In this document: piece after piece, positions 1-8,296 of the stretch
Numbering within the stretch: the first letter of the stretch is position 1
How the letters are laid out: every line of letters starts with the position of its first letter
NCBI GenBank assembly: GCA_029068555.1
Contig: JAIECJ010000210.1
Span: 1-52,963 of the forward strand
Length of the DNA stretch: 52,963 nt
Reading direction: 5' to 3'
Source of the DNA: Lachnospiraceae bacterium
GTDB lineage: Bacteria; Bacillota; Clostridia; Lachnospirales; Lachnospiraceae
Notes under the pieces: generated by a model
What the model saw: only the letters and a program-made list of their open reading frames with translations
The model's database searches: none
What the model was told of the DNA's origin: nothing
Program-made: the position numbers and the translations under genes

Positions 1-114
1 AATTCTACAACATCTCTGCCGATGTCTCTCTTTAGAATTTTCAGGGTTGCATTACTGTTTATTTGTCAAGGTTCTTTTTTATTTCAGTATCACTTGGTTT
101 CCCAAGATACCGAG

Positions 115-204
115 CGGAGAAGATGGGATTTGAACCCATGCGCCGCTATTAACGACCTACTCCCTTTCCAGGGGAGCCCCTTCGGCCAGCTTGGGTACTT
201 CTCC
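115..204 (-). tRNA. tRNA-Ser (GGA anticodon)
   Basis: The reverse complement folds as a class II tRNA. The acceptor arm GGAGAAG pairs with CTTCTCC, the T arm holds GGTTCAAATCC, and a long variable arm is present. The anticodon loop CTGGAAA reads GGA and is flanked by a CTCCC/GGGAG stem. The discriminator base is G, as expected for serine tRNAs. No CCA is encoded. It is 90 nt long and lies just downstream of the second tRNA-Ser. Confidence 0.95.
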
Positions 205-222
205 AAATGGCAGAAATAAAAA

Positions 223-308
223 CGGAGAGGGTGGGATTCGAACCCACGCGCCCTTGCGGACAAACGGTTTTCAAGACCGCCTCGTTATGACCACTTCGAT
301 ACCTCTCC
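223..308 (-). tRNA. tRNA-Ser (UGA anticodon)
   Basis: The reverse complement starts GGAGAGG and closes with CCTCTCC plus discriminator G. The anticodon loop CTTGAAA gives anticodon UGA. A long variable arm (TTTGTCCGCAAGGGCG region) and a GGTTCGAATCC T loop are visible. It is 86 nt long with no encoded CCA. It lies 18 nt upstream of the tRNA-Ser(GGA), so the two are probably co-transcribed and together read UCN serine codons. Confidence 0.95.
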
Positions 309-566
309 ATATTCTGTATTTAATTTTCGCTTTTGCTCCTAATCCGCAACGCAAGAATTATTATACCAAACCTTACTGCCTCTGTCAATAACTTTTTTTA
401 CATTTTTTAATATTTCATTTTCAATACAATAAGATTCTTAATTATCTCCTGTGTTTTGAATAATTCACCTTAGCGACGTGTTTTATCTTATCATGCCGCC
501 AAGCAGTTGTCAACACCTTTTTCACAATTTTTTACAAATTTTGAACCAAATATTTTCAACGGGATA

Positions 567-1286
567 TTACAATGTTTCATGCAATAAAATCTCTGCAATT
601 TTTAGGTCCTCCGGCGTTGTAATCTTTATGTTTTCATAGGAACCCTGTACCAGTTTGACAGGTGTATTCATAAAATACTCGACAACCATCGCATCGTCAG
701 TGATTGCCACGCCCTCCGACGTTAATCTGCTTTCTGCCGCCATCAGTTTTTCATATGCCAATGTGATTAATTTCCTTTCAAAAACCTGAGGAGTCTGTAT
801 CTGCCATACAAGCGGGCGGGCAGGTGTCTCTGCCACGTAGCCTTCTTCGTCAGCAATTTTAATTGTATCTTTTGCAGGCATCCCGACAATGCATGCACTA
901 GAATGCCGTACTTCATTATAAGACCTTTTTATAATTTCATCATCCACAAAAGGTCTTGCTCCATCGTGGATAAAGACATAATCACATGTCCAGTCTATAC
1001 TCCTGAGGCCATATGCCACGGAATGATACCGCTCTACCCCGCCCTCAACGATAGTTCTCACTTTACGAAGCCCATATCTATCAACAATTTCTTCCTTGCA
1101 GAAAAGTTCCTCATCCTTTCCAACTACCAGGACAACATCATCTATTAAACTGTCCTCAAAAGCTTTCAAAGAATAAAATAACACCGGCTTATCATTTATA
1201 CGCAAATATTGCTTGTGTACACTGGTCTGCATTCTTTTCCCCTTGCCAGCTGCCAGCACAATAGCTGTTGTTCTGATTTCCTTCAT
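567..1286 (-). CDS. ispD: 2-C-methyl-D-erythritol 4-phosphate cytidylyltransferase
   Basis: IspD joins CTP and MEP to make CDP-ME in the non-mevalonate isoprenoid pathway, in the cytoplasm. The 239-residue length fits the family. Visible hallmarks are the N-terminal nucleotide-binding loop VLAAGKGKRM (about residues 10-19), KQYL for the substrate side, the HDGARPFV motif (about 107-114) and TPARPLVWQIQTPQVF with the conserved arginine and QTPQ. It is the last gene of the minus-strand run and follows tsaD by about 150 nt. That gap holds a nested GC-rich inverted repeat. No ispF is seen next to it. The ATG start is the only early start that keeps the whole nucleotide-binding fold. Confidence 0.95.
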   Translation of the reverse strand: MKEIRTTAIVLAAGKGKRMQTSVHKQYLRINDKPVLFYSLKAFEDSLIDDVVLVVGKDEELFCKEEIVDRYGLRKVRTIVEGGVERYHSVAYGLRSIDWTCDYVFIHDGARPFVDDEIIKRSYNEVRHSSACIVGMPAKDTIKIADEEGYVAETPARPLVWQIQTPQVFERKLITLAYEKLMAAESRLTSEGVAITDDAMVVEYFMNTPVKLVQGSYENIKITTPEDLKIAEILLHETL

Positions 1287-1307
1287 CTTTACCCATCTCC
1301 CATCTGT

Positions 1308-1352
1308 CCGCTTTGGCGGGCGTACATAACTCCCATTCGCCCGCCAAAGCGG
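1308..1352. repeat. GC-rich nested inverted repeat between tsaD and ispD
   Basis: Two perfect 14-bp arms, CCGCTTTGGCGGGC at 1308-1321 and GCCCGCCAAAGCGG at 1339-1352, are separated by 17 nt. Each arm is itself partly palindromic (CCGC-CAAA-GCGG), so one long hairpin or two short ones can form. It lies in the leader before ispD and could act as a terminator-like or mRNA-processing structure, or be a REP-like repeat. There is no T-run directly after it on the minus strand. Confidence 0.6.
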
Positions 1353-1436
1353 GTTCTCAAATCATGACGGTTAACTTTTTATTTCACGTCAGTCTCAGGA
1401 ACTGTTAAGGAATAACTTGTCACTTGCCTTTTCACA

Positions 1437-2465
1437 CTACCTTTCGCCTAATCTGAGATTGGGTATGGCATTCAAATCATATCCGCTTCTTGTTCCTTTT
1501 ATATATTCATAGTAACCTGCTGCACCTATCATTGCAGCATTATCTGTACAAAATATGGGTGACGGATGGAAAAATTCAATCCTCTGGTTTCTGCACGCCG
1601 TCTCGAAAGCAGCCCGGAGTGATGAATTTGACGCCACTCCGCCCGCTATTGCAAACTTATCAAAGCCATATTCCTTAACCGCATGAAGGGAATGTTCCAC
1701 AAGGACATCAATGACCGCCTTTTGAAAAGATGCCGCCACATCCGCACTGTTGACAGCTATTCCTTTCATTTCACAGGAATTCAGATAGTTCAATACTGCG
1801 GATTTCAACCCGCTAAAGCTAAAATCATAGTCAGAACCATCTACTTTTGCCCGTGGAAATTTTACTGCATCGGGATTCCCTTCCTTAGAGAGCTTGTCAA
1901 TCTTTGGCCCTCCTGGATAACCGAGTCCTATTGCACGGGCTACTTTGTCAAATGCTTCCCCAGCTGCATCATCCCTTGTACACCCTAACATCTCATATTC
2001 ACCATAATCTTTTACAATGACAAGATGTGTATGTCCTCCTGACACCACCAGACAGACAAACGGCGGCTCCAGCTGTCTATTTTCTATATAATTCGCACTG
2101 ATATGTCCTTCTATGTGATGCACGCCGACAAGCGGTTTGCCTGTAGCAAAGGCAATCGCTTTCGCTGTCGACACGCCGACAAGAAGCGCCCCGACAAGCC
2201 CTGGCCCATATGTCACTGCTATTGCTGTGATATCCTCAAGGGATACATCTGCCACTCTTAAAGACTCGTCAATGACCTGATTTATTTTTTCTATGTGTTT
2301 CCTCGATGCAATCTCGGGTACAACTCCTCCATACAGAGTGTGTAAATCAATCTGCGATGATATAATATTTGACAAAACTTCCCGTCCGTTTTTTACAACC
2401 GACGCTGCAGTCTCGTCACAGGAGCTCTCTATTGCCAGTATGCACACATCTTCTCTTTTTTCCAT
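1437..2465 (-). CDS. tsaD: tRNA threonylcarbamoyladenosine synthase catalytic subunit TsaD
   Basis: TsaD transfers threonylcarbamoyl to A37 of ANN-decoding tRNAs, working with TsaB and TsaE, both encoded upstream in the same run. The protein starts with the ASKHA-fold signature [15 protein letters not shown] and carries the metal-binding pair in GVHHIEGH (about residues 108-115), [12 protein letters not shown], and [14 protein letters not shown] near the C terminus. I chose the ATG at 2465 (342 residues) because it sits right before the conserved [11 protein letters not shown]. An open frame extends to 2558, but those 31 residues would run into the preceding gene. The neighbours suggest the t6A genes are co-transcribed with rimI and rnz. 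Confidence 0.95.
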   Translation of the reverse strand: MEKREDVCILAIESSCDETAASVVKNGREVLSNIISSQIDLHTLYGGVVPEIASRKHIEKINQVIDESLRVADVSLEDITAIAVTYGPGLVGALLVGVSTAKAIAFATGKPLVGVHHIEGHISANYIENRQLEPPFVCLVVSGGHTHLVIVKDYGEYEMLGCTRDDAAGEAFDKVARAIGLGYPGGPKIDKLSKEGNPDAVKFPRAKVDGSDYDFSFSGLKSAVLNYLNSCEMKGIAVNSADVAASFQKAVIDVLVEHSLHAVKEYGFDKFAIAGGVASNSSLRAAFETACRNQRIEFFHPSPIFCTDNAAMIGAAGYYEYIKGTRSGYDLNAIPNLRLGER

Positions 2466-2490
2466 GAATAAACCAAACCTTTCCAGAATA

Positions 2491-3063
2491 TCACTGTGCA
2501 GACTGTTCCGGATTAACAACATCAAAGCCGAAAATCTTCCAGCGGCTCGTCTCTGCATCCCTGCGCATCACAAAAACTTCCTGTGTTGACTTATATTCTG
2601 CACCACTTTTTATAGTATAAGTACAATACAGTTTCGCATACTTTCTCCCCTCACTTGTGTACTCCTCTACTTCAGTGCTTCTTGAGGTCGTGTAAGTGGA
2701 GATTGTATATCCATTTTGTAGAAAATCGTCAACATCACTCTTCAAATCCTTGATGTACTGTTCCCTTGGATTGTTCTCTACAAGCTCAGTATCATATAAC
2801 GCCAGCATTTTATCAGCCATCTGCTCAAACTGTTCCTCTGTGTACTTTTCGCTATATAGGCACTTGGTAATATCACTATAGTATCTCAAAACCTCTCTCG
2901 GTGTCGGTGGATAATCCGTGTCGAGATTCTTCAGCAGCACATTCTGTACTTCTGTAACTACAGTCTCCTCCCCCGTATCCCGAATGTTGGACAGATAAAA
3001 ATAATATCCTCCCACCATTGCAATCAGTATAACAACAATAATTCCTATTTTAACTTTCCCCAT
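2491..3063 (-). CDS. Membrane-anchored protein of unknown function, DUF6715-like
   Basis: This 190-residue protein has one N-terminal membrane segment (about residues 5-23, [19 protein letters not shown]) followed by a soluble, acidic, tyrosine-rich domain that should face outside. The later part, with [19 protein letters not shown] and a final [10 protein letters not shown] strand, resembles DUF6715-type lipid- or wall-side proteins of Lachnospiraceae. That match is from memory and moderate. The start at 3063 is set by an AAGGGGGT ribosome binding site about 8 nt upstream; a longer open frame to 3153 would overlap rnz. It sits 13 nt after the rnz stop, so translation is probably coupled. The function is unknown. 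Confidence 0.75.
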   Translation of the reverse strand: MGKVKIGIIVVILIAMVGGYYFYLSNIRDTGEETVVTEVQNVLLKNLDTDYPPTPREVLRYYSDITKCLYSEKYTEEQFEQMADKMLALYDTELVENNPREQYIKDLKSDVDDFLQNGYTISTYTTSRSTEVEEYTSEGRKYAKLYCTYTIKSGAEYKSTQEVFVMRRDAETSRWKIFGFDVVNPEQSAQ

Positions 3064-3076
3064 CTGTGTTACCCCC

Positions 3077-3997
3077 TTATTCATCCTCAAACAACAATTC
3101 CTCACTCCATCCATCCCGCGCGATATAGGTCTGAGAAAATATTGCCTGCACATCTTTTTTATATTCTTCTGGTCTCGTAAGCGACGGCGAGTAATGCGTC
3201 AGCCACATTTTCCTGACATTTGCTTCCTTTGCCATCTGTGCCGCCTCATAAAAAGTCATGTGTTTGTACTCTTTTGCCTTGTCTTTTTTTTCTGGTTCTC
3301 CGTACATTCCTTCACATATAAATAAATCGGCATTTTTTGCATTTTTGATTATACTGTCAGTTGGTCTTGAGTCTGTGCAATATGTAACTTTTATTCCTTT
3401 CCGCGGATCACCCATTACCATATCTGGTGTATATGTGCCCTCAGGAAGTTCCACGGTCTCACCTTTTTGCAATTTCCCCCAATACCTTCTGTTCAACCCG
3501 AGCGCCATCGCTTTGTCCAGCTGGAACCTGCCTTTTCTGTCTATCTCTATGCTGTACCCATAGCAAATGACATTATGGTTTACCCGAAATGCTTCAATCC
3601 GAAATCCGTCAAATGCAAAGCTCTGTTCCTGCTCTGTTATTTCCATATACTGAATTTCAAACGGAAGCTCTGGCGCTACAACACGCAGCGCATTGACTAC
3701 TCTTGACAGCCCTTTTGGTCCTATCATAATCAGCGGTGTTGTCTTCTCTGCATTTCCCATGGTAAGCAGCATACCTGGCAGTCCTGATATGTGATCTGCA
3801 TGATAGTGTGTAAAGCACATGATATCTATCGGCTTGGGACTCCACCCTTTTTCTTTCATGGCTACCTGTGTCCCTTCGCCGCAGTCTATCAGGATGCTTG
3901 TTCCATTGTACCGCGCCATCAGCGAAGTAAGCCATCTGTAGGGCAGCGGCATCATTCCTCCTGTTCCCAGTAAACATATGTCAAGTATAGTAATCAC
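3077..3997 (-). CDS. rnz: Ribonuclease Z (tRNA 3' processing endonuclease)
   Basis: RNase Z cuts 3' trailers from tRNA precursors that lack an encoded CCA, and the two tRNA-Ser genes here are of that kind. The beta-lactamase-fold signature FTHYHADHISGLPG is present at about residue 62, with DCGEGTQ before it, FRVNHNVICYGY in the middle, and HMTFYEAAQMA plus WLTHYSPS near the end, which supply the remaining zinc ligands. The length of 306 residues is normal. The start is GTG at 3997, close behind an AGAGGAAGG site, so spacing is tight. It follows rimI after a 373-bp gap filled by short repeats rather than directly. Confidence 0.93.
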   Translation of the reverse strand: MITILDICLLGTGGMMPLPYRWLTSLMARYNGTSILIDCGEGTQVAMKEKGWSPKPIDIMCFTHYHADHISGLPGMLLTMGNAEKTTPLIMIGPKGLSRVVNALRVVAPELPFEIQYMEITEQEQSFAFDGFRIEAFRVNHNVICYGYSIEIDRKGRFQLDKAMALGLNRRYWGKLQKGETVELPEGTYTPDMVMGDPRKGIKVTYCTDSRPTDSIIKNAKNADLFICEGMYGEPEKKDKAKEYKHMTFYEAAQMAKEANVRKMWLTHYSPSLTRPEEYKKDVQAIFSQTYIARDGWSEELLFEDE

Positions 3998-4060
3998 CCT
4001 TCCTCTAAATAAATTTGATCAATTCATAAACTTACCTGCATCATTTTCACTGCCTTAGTC

Positions 4061-4224
4061 TAGTACTCCATCCAGTTAGAAATTAGCCTCGTGAGCCGCC
4101 TGTTCCGCGCCATTGCGTCGTTAAAATTTCTAGACGATGCCACCGCATCGCCGTCGAAATTTTGCCTAGCACTGGCACGAACCATGCAGCCCACGATTCT
4201 AATTTCTGCCTGGATGGTGCACTA
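4061..4224. repeat. MITE-like palindromic element B (TA-bounded)
   Basis: The ends are imperfect terminal inverted repeats: TAGTACTCCATCCAG at 4061 and the complement of TAGTGCACCATCCAG at the right end, each continuing into AGAAATTAG. The interior carries a second inverted pair around GACGATGC/GCATCGCCGTC. Both ends are TA, as expected for an element inserted at TA. The right TA is shared with the first base pair of element A. Only this copy is seen in the window. It lies in the rimI-rnz gap. Confidence 0.6.
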
Positions 4225-4331
4225 GAGCGTTTTTGAAAAATGCTCTCTGCCAGATGTGTGTCACAGTTTGTGGGAGATTTGTGCCAAATGAAGGTGGTAT
4301 AGCGGGCAAAGGCATAAAGGGCAATGCCTTA
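4223..4331 (+). repeat. MITE-like element A, left-half copy 1
   Basis: It starts TAGAGCGTTTTTGAAAAATG and matches the left half of the full 210-bp element at 6682 down to GCAATGCCTTA, where the match stops. The right half is missing. It abuts element B and separates rimI from rnz. The short open frame across it (MKNALCQMCVTVCGRF) recurs in another copy and is a by-product of the repeat. Confidence 0.8.
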
Positions 4332-4370
4332 CGCTTTCCCCCGGCATTTTCCTTTTGGCGTCTGTATGCA

Positions 4371-4847
4371 TCAACATCTGGTCACTCTTTTCATAATGAC
4401 TGCATCATCCTTAGGTCTTTCATAAAAATTGGGACGAATTCCTAGTGAAACAAATCCCTGCTTCTCATAGAGTCTGCGCGCCGCCGTATTTTGACTCCGC
4501 ACTTCAAGCGTAAAAGCTGTCATGCCGTATCTCTCTGTCCCCATCTTTAAAAGCGCTGTCAAAAGCGCTGTTGCAATCTTGTTATTCCTGTATTCTTCCC
4601 TGACCGCCACATTTGTAATATCTCCTTCCCCTGCAGCGTTTGAGAGCATGCATCCTCCCAAAATGCGGTTAGATGCACCAGCCGCCGGATTATCTGCCAG
4701 CGCCACGAGATAAACCCTGTCAGGATTTGTGAGTACTTCCTCAAAGTCTTTATATTTCCATGGCATGGAAAAACAGGAAGCCTCCAACATGACCACTTCC
4801 TCCAAATCCTCTCTCTGCATTTCGCGTATTTGATAGTTTAACGGCAT
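4371..4847 (-). CDS. rimI: Ribosomal protein S18 alanine N-acetyltransferase (GNAT)
   Basis: This 158-residue GNAT enzyme should acetylate the N-terminal alanine of ribosomal protein S18. Motifs seen are the early EASCFSMPW (typical of RimI), GEGDITNVAVREEYRNNKIATALL with the acetyl-CoA loop (about residues 72-98), and the RimI-like LEVRSQNTAARRLYEKQGFVSLGIRPNFY. In Firmicutes rimI usually sits beside tsaB and tsaD, and here its start lies 18 nt after the tsaB stop. Family and context both support RimI over a generic GNAT, although the true substrate is inferred. Confidence 0.9.
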   Translation of the reverse strand: MPLNYQIREMQREDLEEVVMLEASCFSMPWKYKDFEEVLTNPDRVYLVALADNPAAGASNRILGGCMLSNAAGEGDITNVAVREEYRNNKIATALLTALLKMGTERYGMTAFTLEVRSQNTAARRLYEKQGFVSLGIRPNFYERPKDDAVIMKRVTRC

Positions 4848-4865
4848 CTGCTTTCACCTGCCTCT

Positions 4866-5597
4866 TTATGCTTGATATTCTTTCTTTTCTGCCATTTCCC
4901 GCTCTGCCTGTGAAAGCCGCAGATACTCCGGTGCATGCTCCTGCGCTGTCTCGTACACACCGTTTTGATACAGGACACTGCCAAGCGCGGCTACACAGGA
5001 AGCCCTCTGCCGATTGCAGCATGCAGGCGCAAAGGTGTAGTTTACTTTGACAAGCTCTGCTATTTTACCGCTGTAGGCATCTACTCCATCTCCCAAAAAT
5101 ATAACTTCAGTTCCCAATGCATTGACTTGTTCCGCAATTTCCGAAATGTCTACGGCACACTGCTTTTTCAAAATACGCATCTCATATCCCACGCCTTTAT
5201 CTCTCCCTCTCTGGAATGTATACAATCCTGTGTACACCTGGCTTCTGCGGGCATCCATAATCGGACATATCAGTTTATCACTGCCATAGAGATTGTATGC
5301 CAGGGAGTCTACGGTGGGCACCGGAATAATAGGAATTCCCAGTGCGAGCCCTAAGCCTTTTGCTGTGGCTGAGCCTATCCGCAGCCCTGTAAAAGAACCT
5401 GGTCCGGCCGCAATTGCTATAGCATCTATCGTGTGCAAATCCAGCTCTGTCATGCGCTTTATTTCATCCAGCATCGGCAAAAGTGTCTGCGAGTGTGTCT
5501 TTTTGTAATTGGCAGTATACTCTGCAATTGTAATATTATTTTCCACAATCGCCGCCGATGCCACAAGACCTGAACTGTCCAGTGCAAGAAGCTTCAT
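4866..5597 (-). CDS. tsaB: tRNA threonylcarbamoyladenosine biosynthesis protein TsaB
   Basis: TsaB is the non-catalytic partner that scaffolds TsaD and TsaE in t6A formation. It has the same ASKHA fold as TsaD but lacks the metal site. Visible features are MKLLALDSSGLVASAAIV at the N terminus, KTHSQTLLPMLDEI, and IAAGPGSFTGLRIGSATAKGLGLAL (about residues 62-88), which is diagnostic. At 243 residues it has the usual length. It is followed closely by rimI and preceded by tsaE 45 nt upstream, so the three form one transcription unit. Confidence 0.94.
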   Translation of the reverse strand: MKLLALDSSGLVASAAIVENNITIAEYTANYKKTHSQTLLPMLDEIKRMTELDLHTIDAIAIAAGPGSFTGLRIGSATAKGLGLALGIPIIPVPTVDSLAYNLYGSDKLICPIMDARRSQVYTGLYTFQRGRDKGVGYEMRILKKQCAVDISEIAEQVNALGTEVIFLGDGVDAYSGKIAELVKVNYTFAPACCNRQRASCVAALGSVLYQNGVYETAQEHAPEYLRLSQAEREMAEKKEYQA

Positions 5598-5642
5598 AAA
5601 TTCATCCTCCGTTCCTGTTCAATATGTGAAATTGAATGCATA

Positions 5643-6119
5643 TCAATCATCACATTTTCTTTTTTCCCTTTTTCGCTCTATCGTTATTTTGCGATAGTCA
5701 CAACCTTTTTCGAGATTTTTTTCTATCGTTATGCTTTTTGCATCAAACGGTATCAGCTCCGCAATCAGCTCCGCCCACTCTATGATACACACGCCGTCTC
5801 CGAAAAAATAATCTTCATATCCAATCTCATACATCTCCTCCACATCACCGATGCGGTACACATCAAAATGATAGAGCGGCATCCGCCCCGCCTCATAAAT
5901 CTGCACAATTGTAAATGTAGGGCTGTTGACATGCGCTTCGATGCCAAGCCCTGCCGCCACTCCCTGCGCAAATACTGTTTTGCCAGCTCCGAGACTGCCA
6001 CTTAGCGTATACACTTCCCCTGGCTTCGCGGATAGTCCCAGTTTCCTGCCTGCCTCGAAAGTTTCCTCCGGACTGTTTGTCTCAATATATTTTCCTATAT
6101 ATTCAATGCTGTGATTCAT
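5643..6119 (-). CDS. tsaE: tRNA threonylcarbamoyladenosine biosynthesis ATPase TsaE
   Basis: TsaE is the small ATPase that drives turnover of the TsaB-TsaD complex. The Walker A loop SGSLGAGKT lies at about residues 41-49, followed by FAQGVAAGLGI, the switch NSPTFTIVQIYEAG, the HFDVYRI motif with its conserved aspartate, and IIEWAELI (Walker B-like). The length of 158 residues is normal. The start has a good GGAGG site 5-6 nt upstream. Its C-terminal tail is very basic (KRKREKRK). It is the first of the t6A genes in transcription order. Confidence 0.95.
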   Translation of the reverse strand: MNHSIEYIGKYIETNSPEETFEAGRKLGLSAKPGEVYTLSGSLGAGKTVFAQGVAAGLGIEAHVNSPTFTIVQIYEAGRMPLYHFDVYRIGDVEEMYEIGYEDYFFGDGVCIIEWAELIAELIPFDAKSITIEKNLEKGCDYRKITIERKREKRKCDD

Positions 6120-6155
6120 GAAAATCCTCCATTCCTGACATTCTTTCCAGAGAGA

Positions 6156-6635
6156 TTAAAATCGTATTTTCACCTTCTTTGGAGGCATATGGGTCGATAT
6201 CATTTGTATCAATGCTTCCTTTTTGTCTCCCAAGTCCTTTTTCGGAAATATGGATGCTGCCGTTCTCGATGTATAAAGGATAATACTCTTCCCTGTTGAA
6301 ACAGCCTTCACACAACTATCCCAGTCCTGTTTCTCCTCACTCTCTCCCTGCGAGACACTGATTCCTTCCGCTGTCATTTTGTAATGAAGCGGATTCTTAA
6401 ATGCCGGATTGTTCTGTGCCTGCTGCATCGCTTTCAGAAACAGTGCACATGGTAGATATGCGATCAGTACGACTCCTGCGATGAAGTAGATAAAGTATTT
6501 TGTCGAGGCAAATGCCATGAGAAGAAATACTCCTACCAGCGTACCAATCATCCCTGAAACACTAGTGTATGTGTGAAACAGGAGATAGTCGTAAAGCGCA
6601 CCGGCTGTTATCTTGACGTCAAATTCTATTTCCAT
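6156..6635 (-). CDS. YcxB-like small membrane protein
   Basis: This 159-residue protein has two membrane segments close together (about residues 26-42 and 45-68) and a C-terminal cytosolic domain with the YcxB-type pattern: LHYKMTAEGISVSQGESEEKQDWDSCVKAVSTGKSIILYTSRTAASIFPKKDL. YcxB-like proteins have no firm function. It lies 36 nt upstream of tsaE on the same strand and may share its promoter. The assignment rests on the C-terminal pattern only. Confidence 0.75.
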   Translation of the reverse strand: MEIEFDVKITAGALYDYLLFHTYTSVSGMIGTLVGVFLLMAFASTKYFIYFIAGVVLIAYLPCALFLKAMQQAQNNPAFKNPLHYKMTAEGISVSQGESEEKQDWDSCVKAVSTGKSIILYTSRTAASIFPKKDLGDKKEALIQMISTHMPPKKVKIRF

Positions 6636-6681
6636 TTTCTGTCCTGCCTTTCTTTATCTGTGTATCCTAATCTGTGTATCC

Positions 6682-6891
6682 TAGAGCGTGTTTGAAAAAT
6701 GCTTTCTGCCAGATGTGCGTCACAGTTTGCGGGAGATTTGTGCCAAATGAAAGAGGCGTAGGGGTCAAAGGCATAAAGGGCAATGCCTTATGCCTTTGAC
6801 TGAATTTGGCACAAATATCACGCAAAATGGTGAATACGACGCTTTGGCGTCGTTATGCAGGTGGTAGGAATGATTTTTCAAACACGCTCTA
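6682..6891 (+). repeat. MITE-like element A, complete copy
   Basis: The 210-bp element is bounded by perfect 19-bp inverted repeats TAGAGCGTGTTTGAAAAAT (6682-6700) and their complement (6873-6891). Internal pairs such as GTGCCAAAT/ATTTGGCAC and GGCATAA/TTATGCC mean the whole element can fold as one long hairpin. The terminal TA dinucleotides fit a TA target duplication, as with Tc1/mariner or IS630 elements. It encodes no transposase. It lies between the YcxB-like gene and the exporter operon. Confidence 0.88.
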
Positions 6892-6930
6892 AGCAATGAA
6901 TCTGCATGGTACCGTAAAACATGTGCACGT

Positions 6931-6966
6931 AGAAGCACCTGTATTTTTAAAGATACAGGTGCTTCT
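6931..6966 (-). terminator. Strong hairpin after the MacB-like gene
   Basis: Perfect 14-bp arms AGAAGCACCTGTAT and ATACAGGTGCTTCT flank an 8-nt A/T loop. It lies 80 nt after the stop of the permease gene and so probably ends or protects the exporter transcript. No clear U-tract follows on the minus strand, so intrinsic termination is likely but not certain. Confidence 0.55.
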
Positions 6967-7048
6967 AGTATACGCACTCTACATACTTTCTTTATACAGT
7001 ATACCAAAAAGTAGTCAAAGTGCAAGTCTTGTATGATATTATTCATGC

Positions 7049-8296
7049 CTACTCATGCCGCAACGCCTCGATAGGACTTAATTTTGCTGCCTTTCTTGCA
7101 GGATAAATTCCGAAAAAAATACCAATCAGGGAAGAAAATCCGGTTGCCGCAAGTACGACTTTCGGATCAATGACTGCTTTCATGCCGGACATTCCCATAT
7201 TCGCCGCTATTCCACAGATTCCCTTTGCACCAAGAACGCCCAGAATAATACCGACAAAGCCGCCAATCAACGTGATAATCACTGCCTCCATCAGAAACTG
7301 AAACAGGATGGAGCCCGTCTTTGCCCCAAGTGCCTTTCTAATACCGATTTCCTTTGTCCGTTCTGTAACGGATACCAGCATGATATTCATGACGCCAATA
7401 CCACCAACAATCAGTGCAATCCCTGCAACAAGCATGATAAAAATTGTCACATAATTCAAAATGTCACTTATCATGCCAACTTGGCTTGCCATGTCATATG
7501 CCTGGATATACTCTTTCCCACGCACATTATATCTGGCTTCCAAAAGGTTTTTTACCTGTTTTGATATTTCAGTAACATATTCTGACGAATCCGCAAATAC
7601 GATAAACGATGAAAATTCATCCGTGTAATATCCGTACATAGCCTCCAACGTTGTAAGCGGGATTTCCAATGCCACATCTGCATTCGTGCCTGTTGTCATC
7701 TGCTTTGCCAGAGAATCATTGTCTTTTCGTATACCTACAATTGTATAATCTTCCGTGATTCCCCACAGGCTCACATTGACATCCATCCCTATGACATCCG
7801 TGGATCCATACATTTTCTTGGCTCCACGCTCGGAGATGACACACACTTTTGCCGCGCTTTGTGCCTCGCTTTTGTTAAAATACCTTCCCCTGATAATTGG
7901 CGCCGTGTCAAAGTACAGCAGTGATTCGTTCCCGAACATCATCGACACCGTAAATGTCCCTTTTGTGCTCTGAGCAGTCGCCTGTGAGCCAAAATTCCAC
8001 ACATCTGTCGCCCCCTTTACATGGGGTACCTTTTCCAGAATCATATCCAGATCATCATTCGTAAACAATATGGAATCTGCCTCATCACTTGGCACATCTG
8101 CATAAAACTGGACGTATCCGCCTACCAGCTCGTCAAGCTGTCCGCTGATGCCGACCTTAAATCCGTTTCCTGCCGAAACAATCAGAATGACTGAGGAAAT
8201 ACCAATAATGATACCTAGCATGGTCAAAAAGGAACGTCCCTTATTGCTGCGGATATTCATCAGGGCTATTTTTACATATTCTATTATTCTAGCCAT
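7049..8296 (-). CDS. MacB-type ABC transporter permease (FtsX/MacB family)
   Basis: This 415-residue permease has the MacB layout: an N-terminal membrane segment (about residues 17-42, FLTMLGIIIGISSVILIVSAGNG), a large extracytoplasmic MacB_PCD domain, and three C-terminal membrane segments with the FtsX signature VGGIGVMNIMLVSVTERTKEIGIRKALGAK. It should pair with the ATPase and HlyD-like adaptor encoded upstream. Its ATG overlaps the adaptor stop by 8 nt (ATGGCTAG), pointing to translational coupling. The substrate is unknown; Firmicute relatives handle antimicrobial peptides or lipids. The gene ends LSPIEALRHE, typical of intact family members. Confidence 0.92.
   Translation of the reverse strand: MARIIEYVKIALMNIRSNKGRSFLTMLGIIIGISSVILIVSAGNGFKVGISGQLDELVGGYVQFYADVPSDEADSILFTNDDLDMILEKVPHVKGATDVWNFGSQATAQSTKGTFTVSMMFGNESLLYFDTAPIIRGRYFNKSEAQSAAKVCVISERGAKKMYGSTDVIGMDVNVSLWGITEDYTIVGIRKDNDSLAKQMTTGTNADVALEIPLTTLEAMYGYYTDEFSSFIVFADSSEYVTEISKQVKNLLEARYNVRGKEYIQAYDMASQVGMISDILNYVTIFIMLVAGIALIVGGIGVMNIMLVSVTERTKEIGIRKALGAKTGSILFQFLMEAVIITLIGGFVGIILGVLGAKGICGIAANMGMSGMKAVIDPKVVLAATGFSSLIGIFFGIYPARKAAKLSPIEALRHE

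Noticed and set aside
309-566. Gene or RNA between ispD and the tRNA genes
   Set aside because: The stretch is AT-rich, with no frame having a start and binding site and no clear hairpin.
2466-2558. Longer tsaD start at 2558
   Set aside because: It adds 31 residues before the conserved [11 protein letters not shown] and overlaps the preceding gene. TsaD proteins start close to this motif.
3657-3977. 106-residue minus-strand frame inside rnz
   Set aside because: It lies in a shifted frame fully inside rnz, whose own protein is clear.
4233-4445. 70-residue open frame on the plus strand sharing a CQMCVTVCGRFVPNE peptide with another frame at 29988-30260
   Set aside because: Both frames lie in copies of element A, so the shared peptide comes from the DNA repeat. 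The first one also runs into rimI on the other strand.
6765-7046. 93-residue minus-strand frame after the MacB-like gene
   Set aside because: It covers half of the complete element A and the terminator hairpin, has no ribosome binding site and no protein-like pattern.
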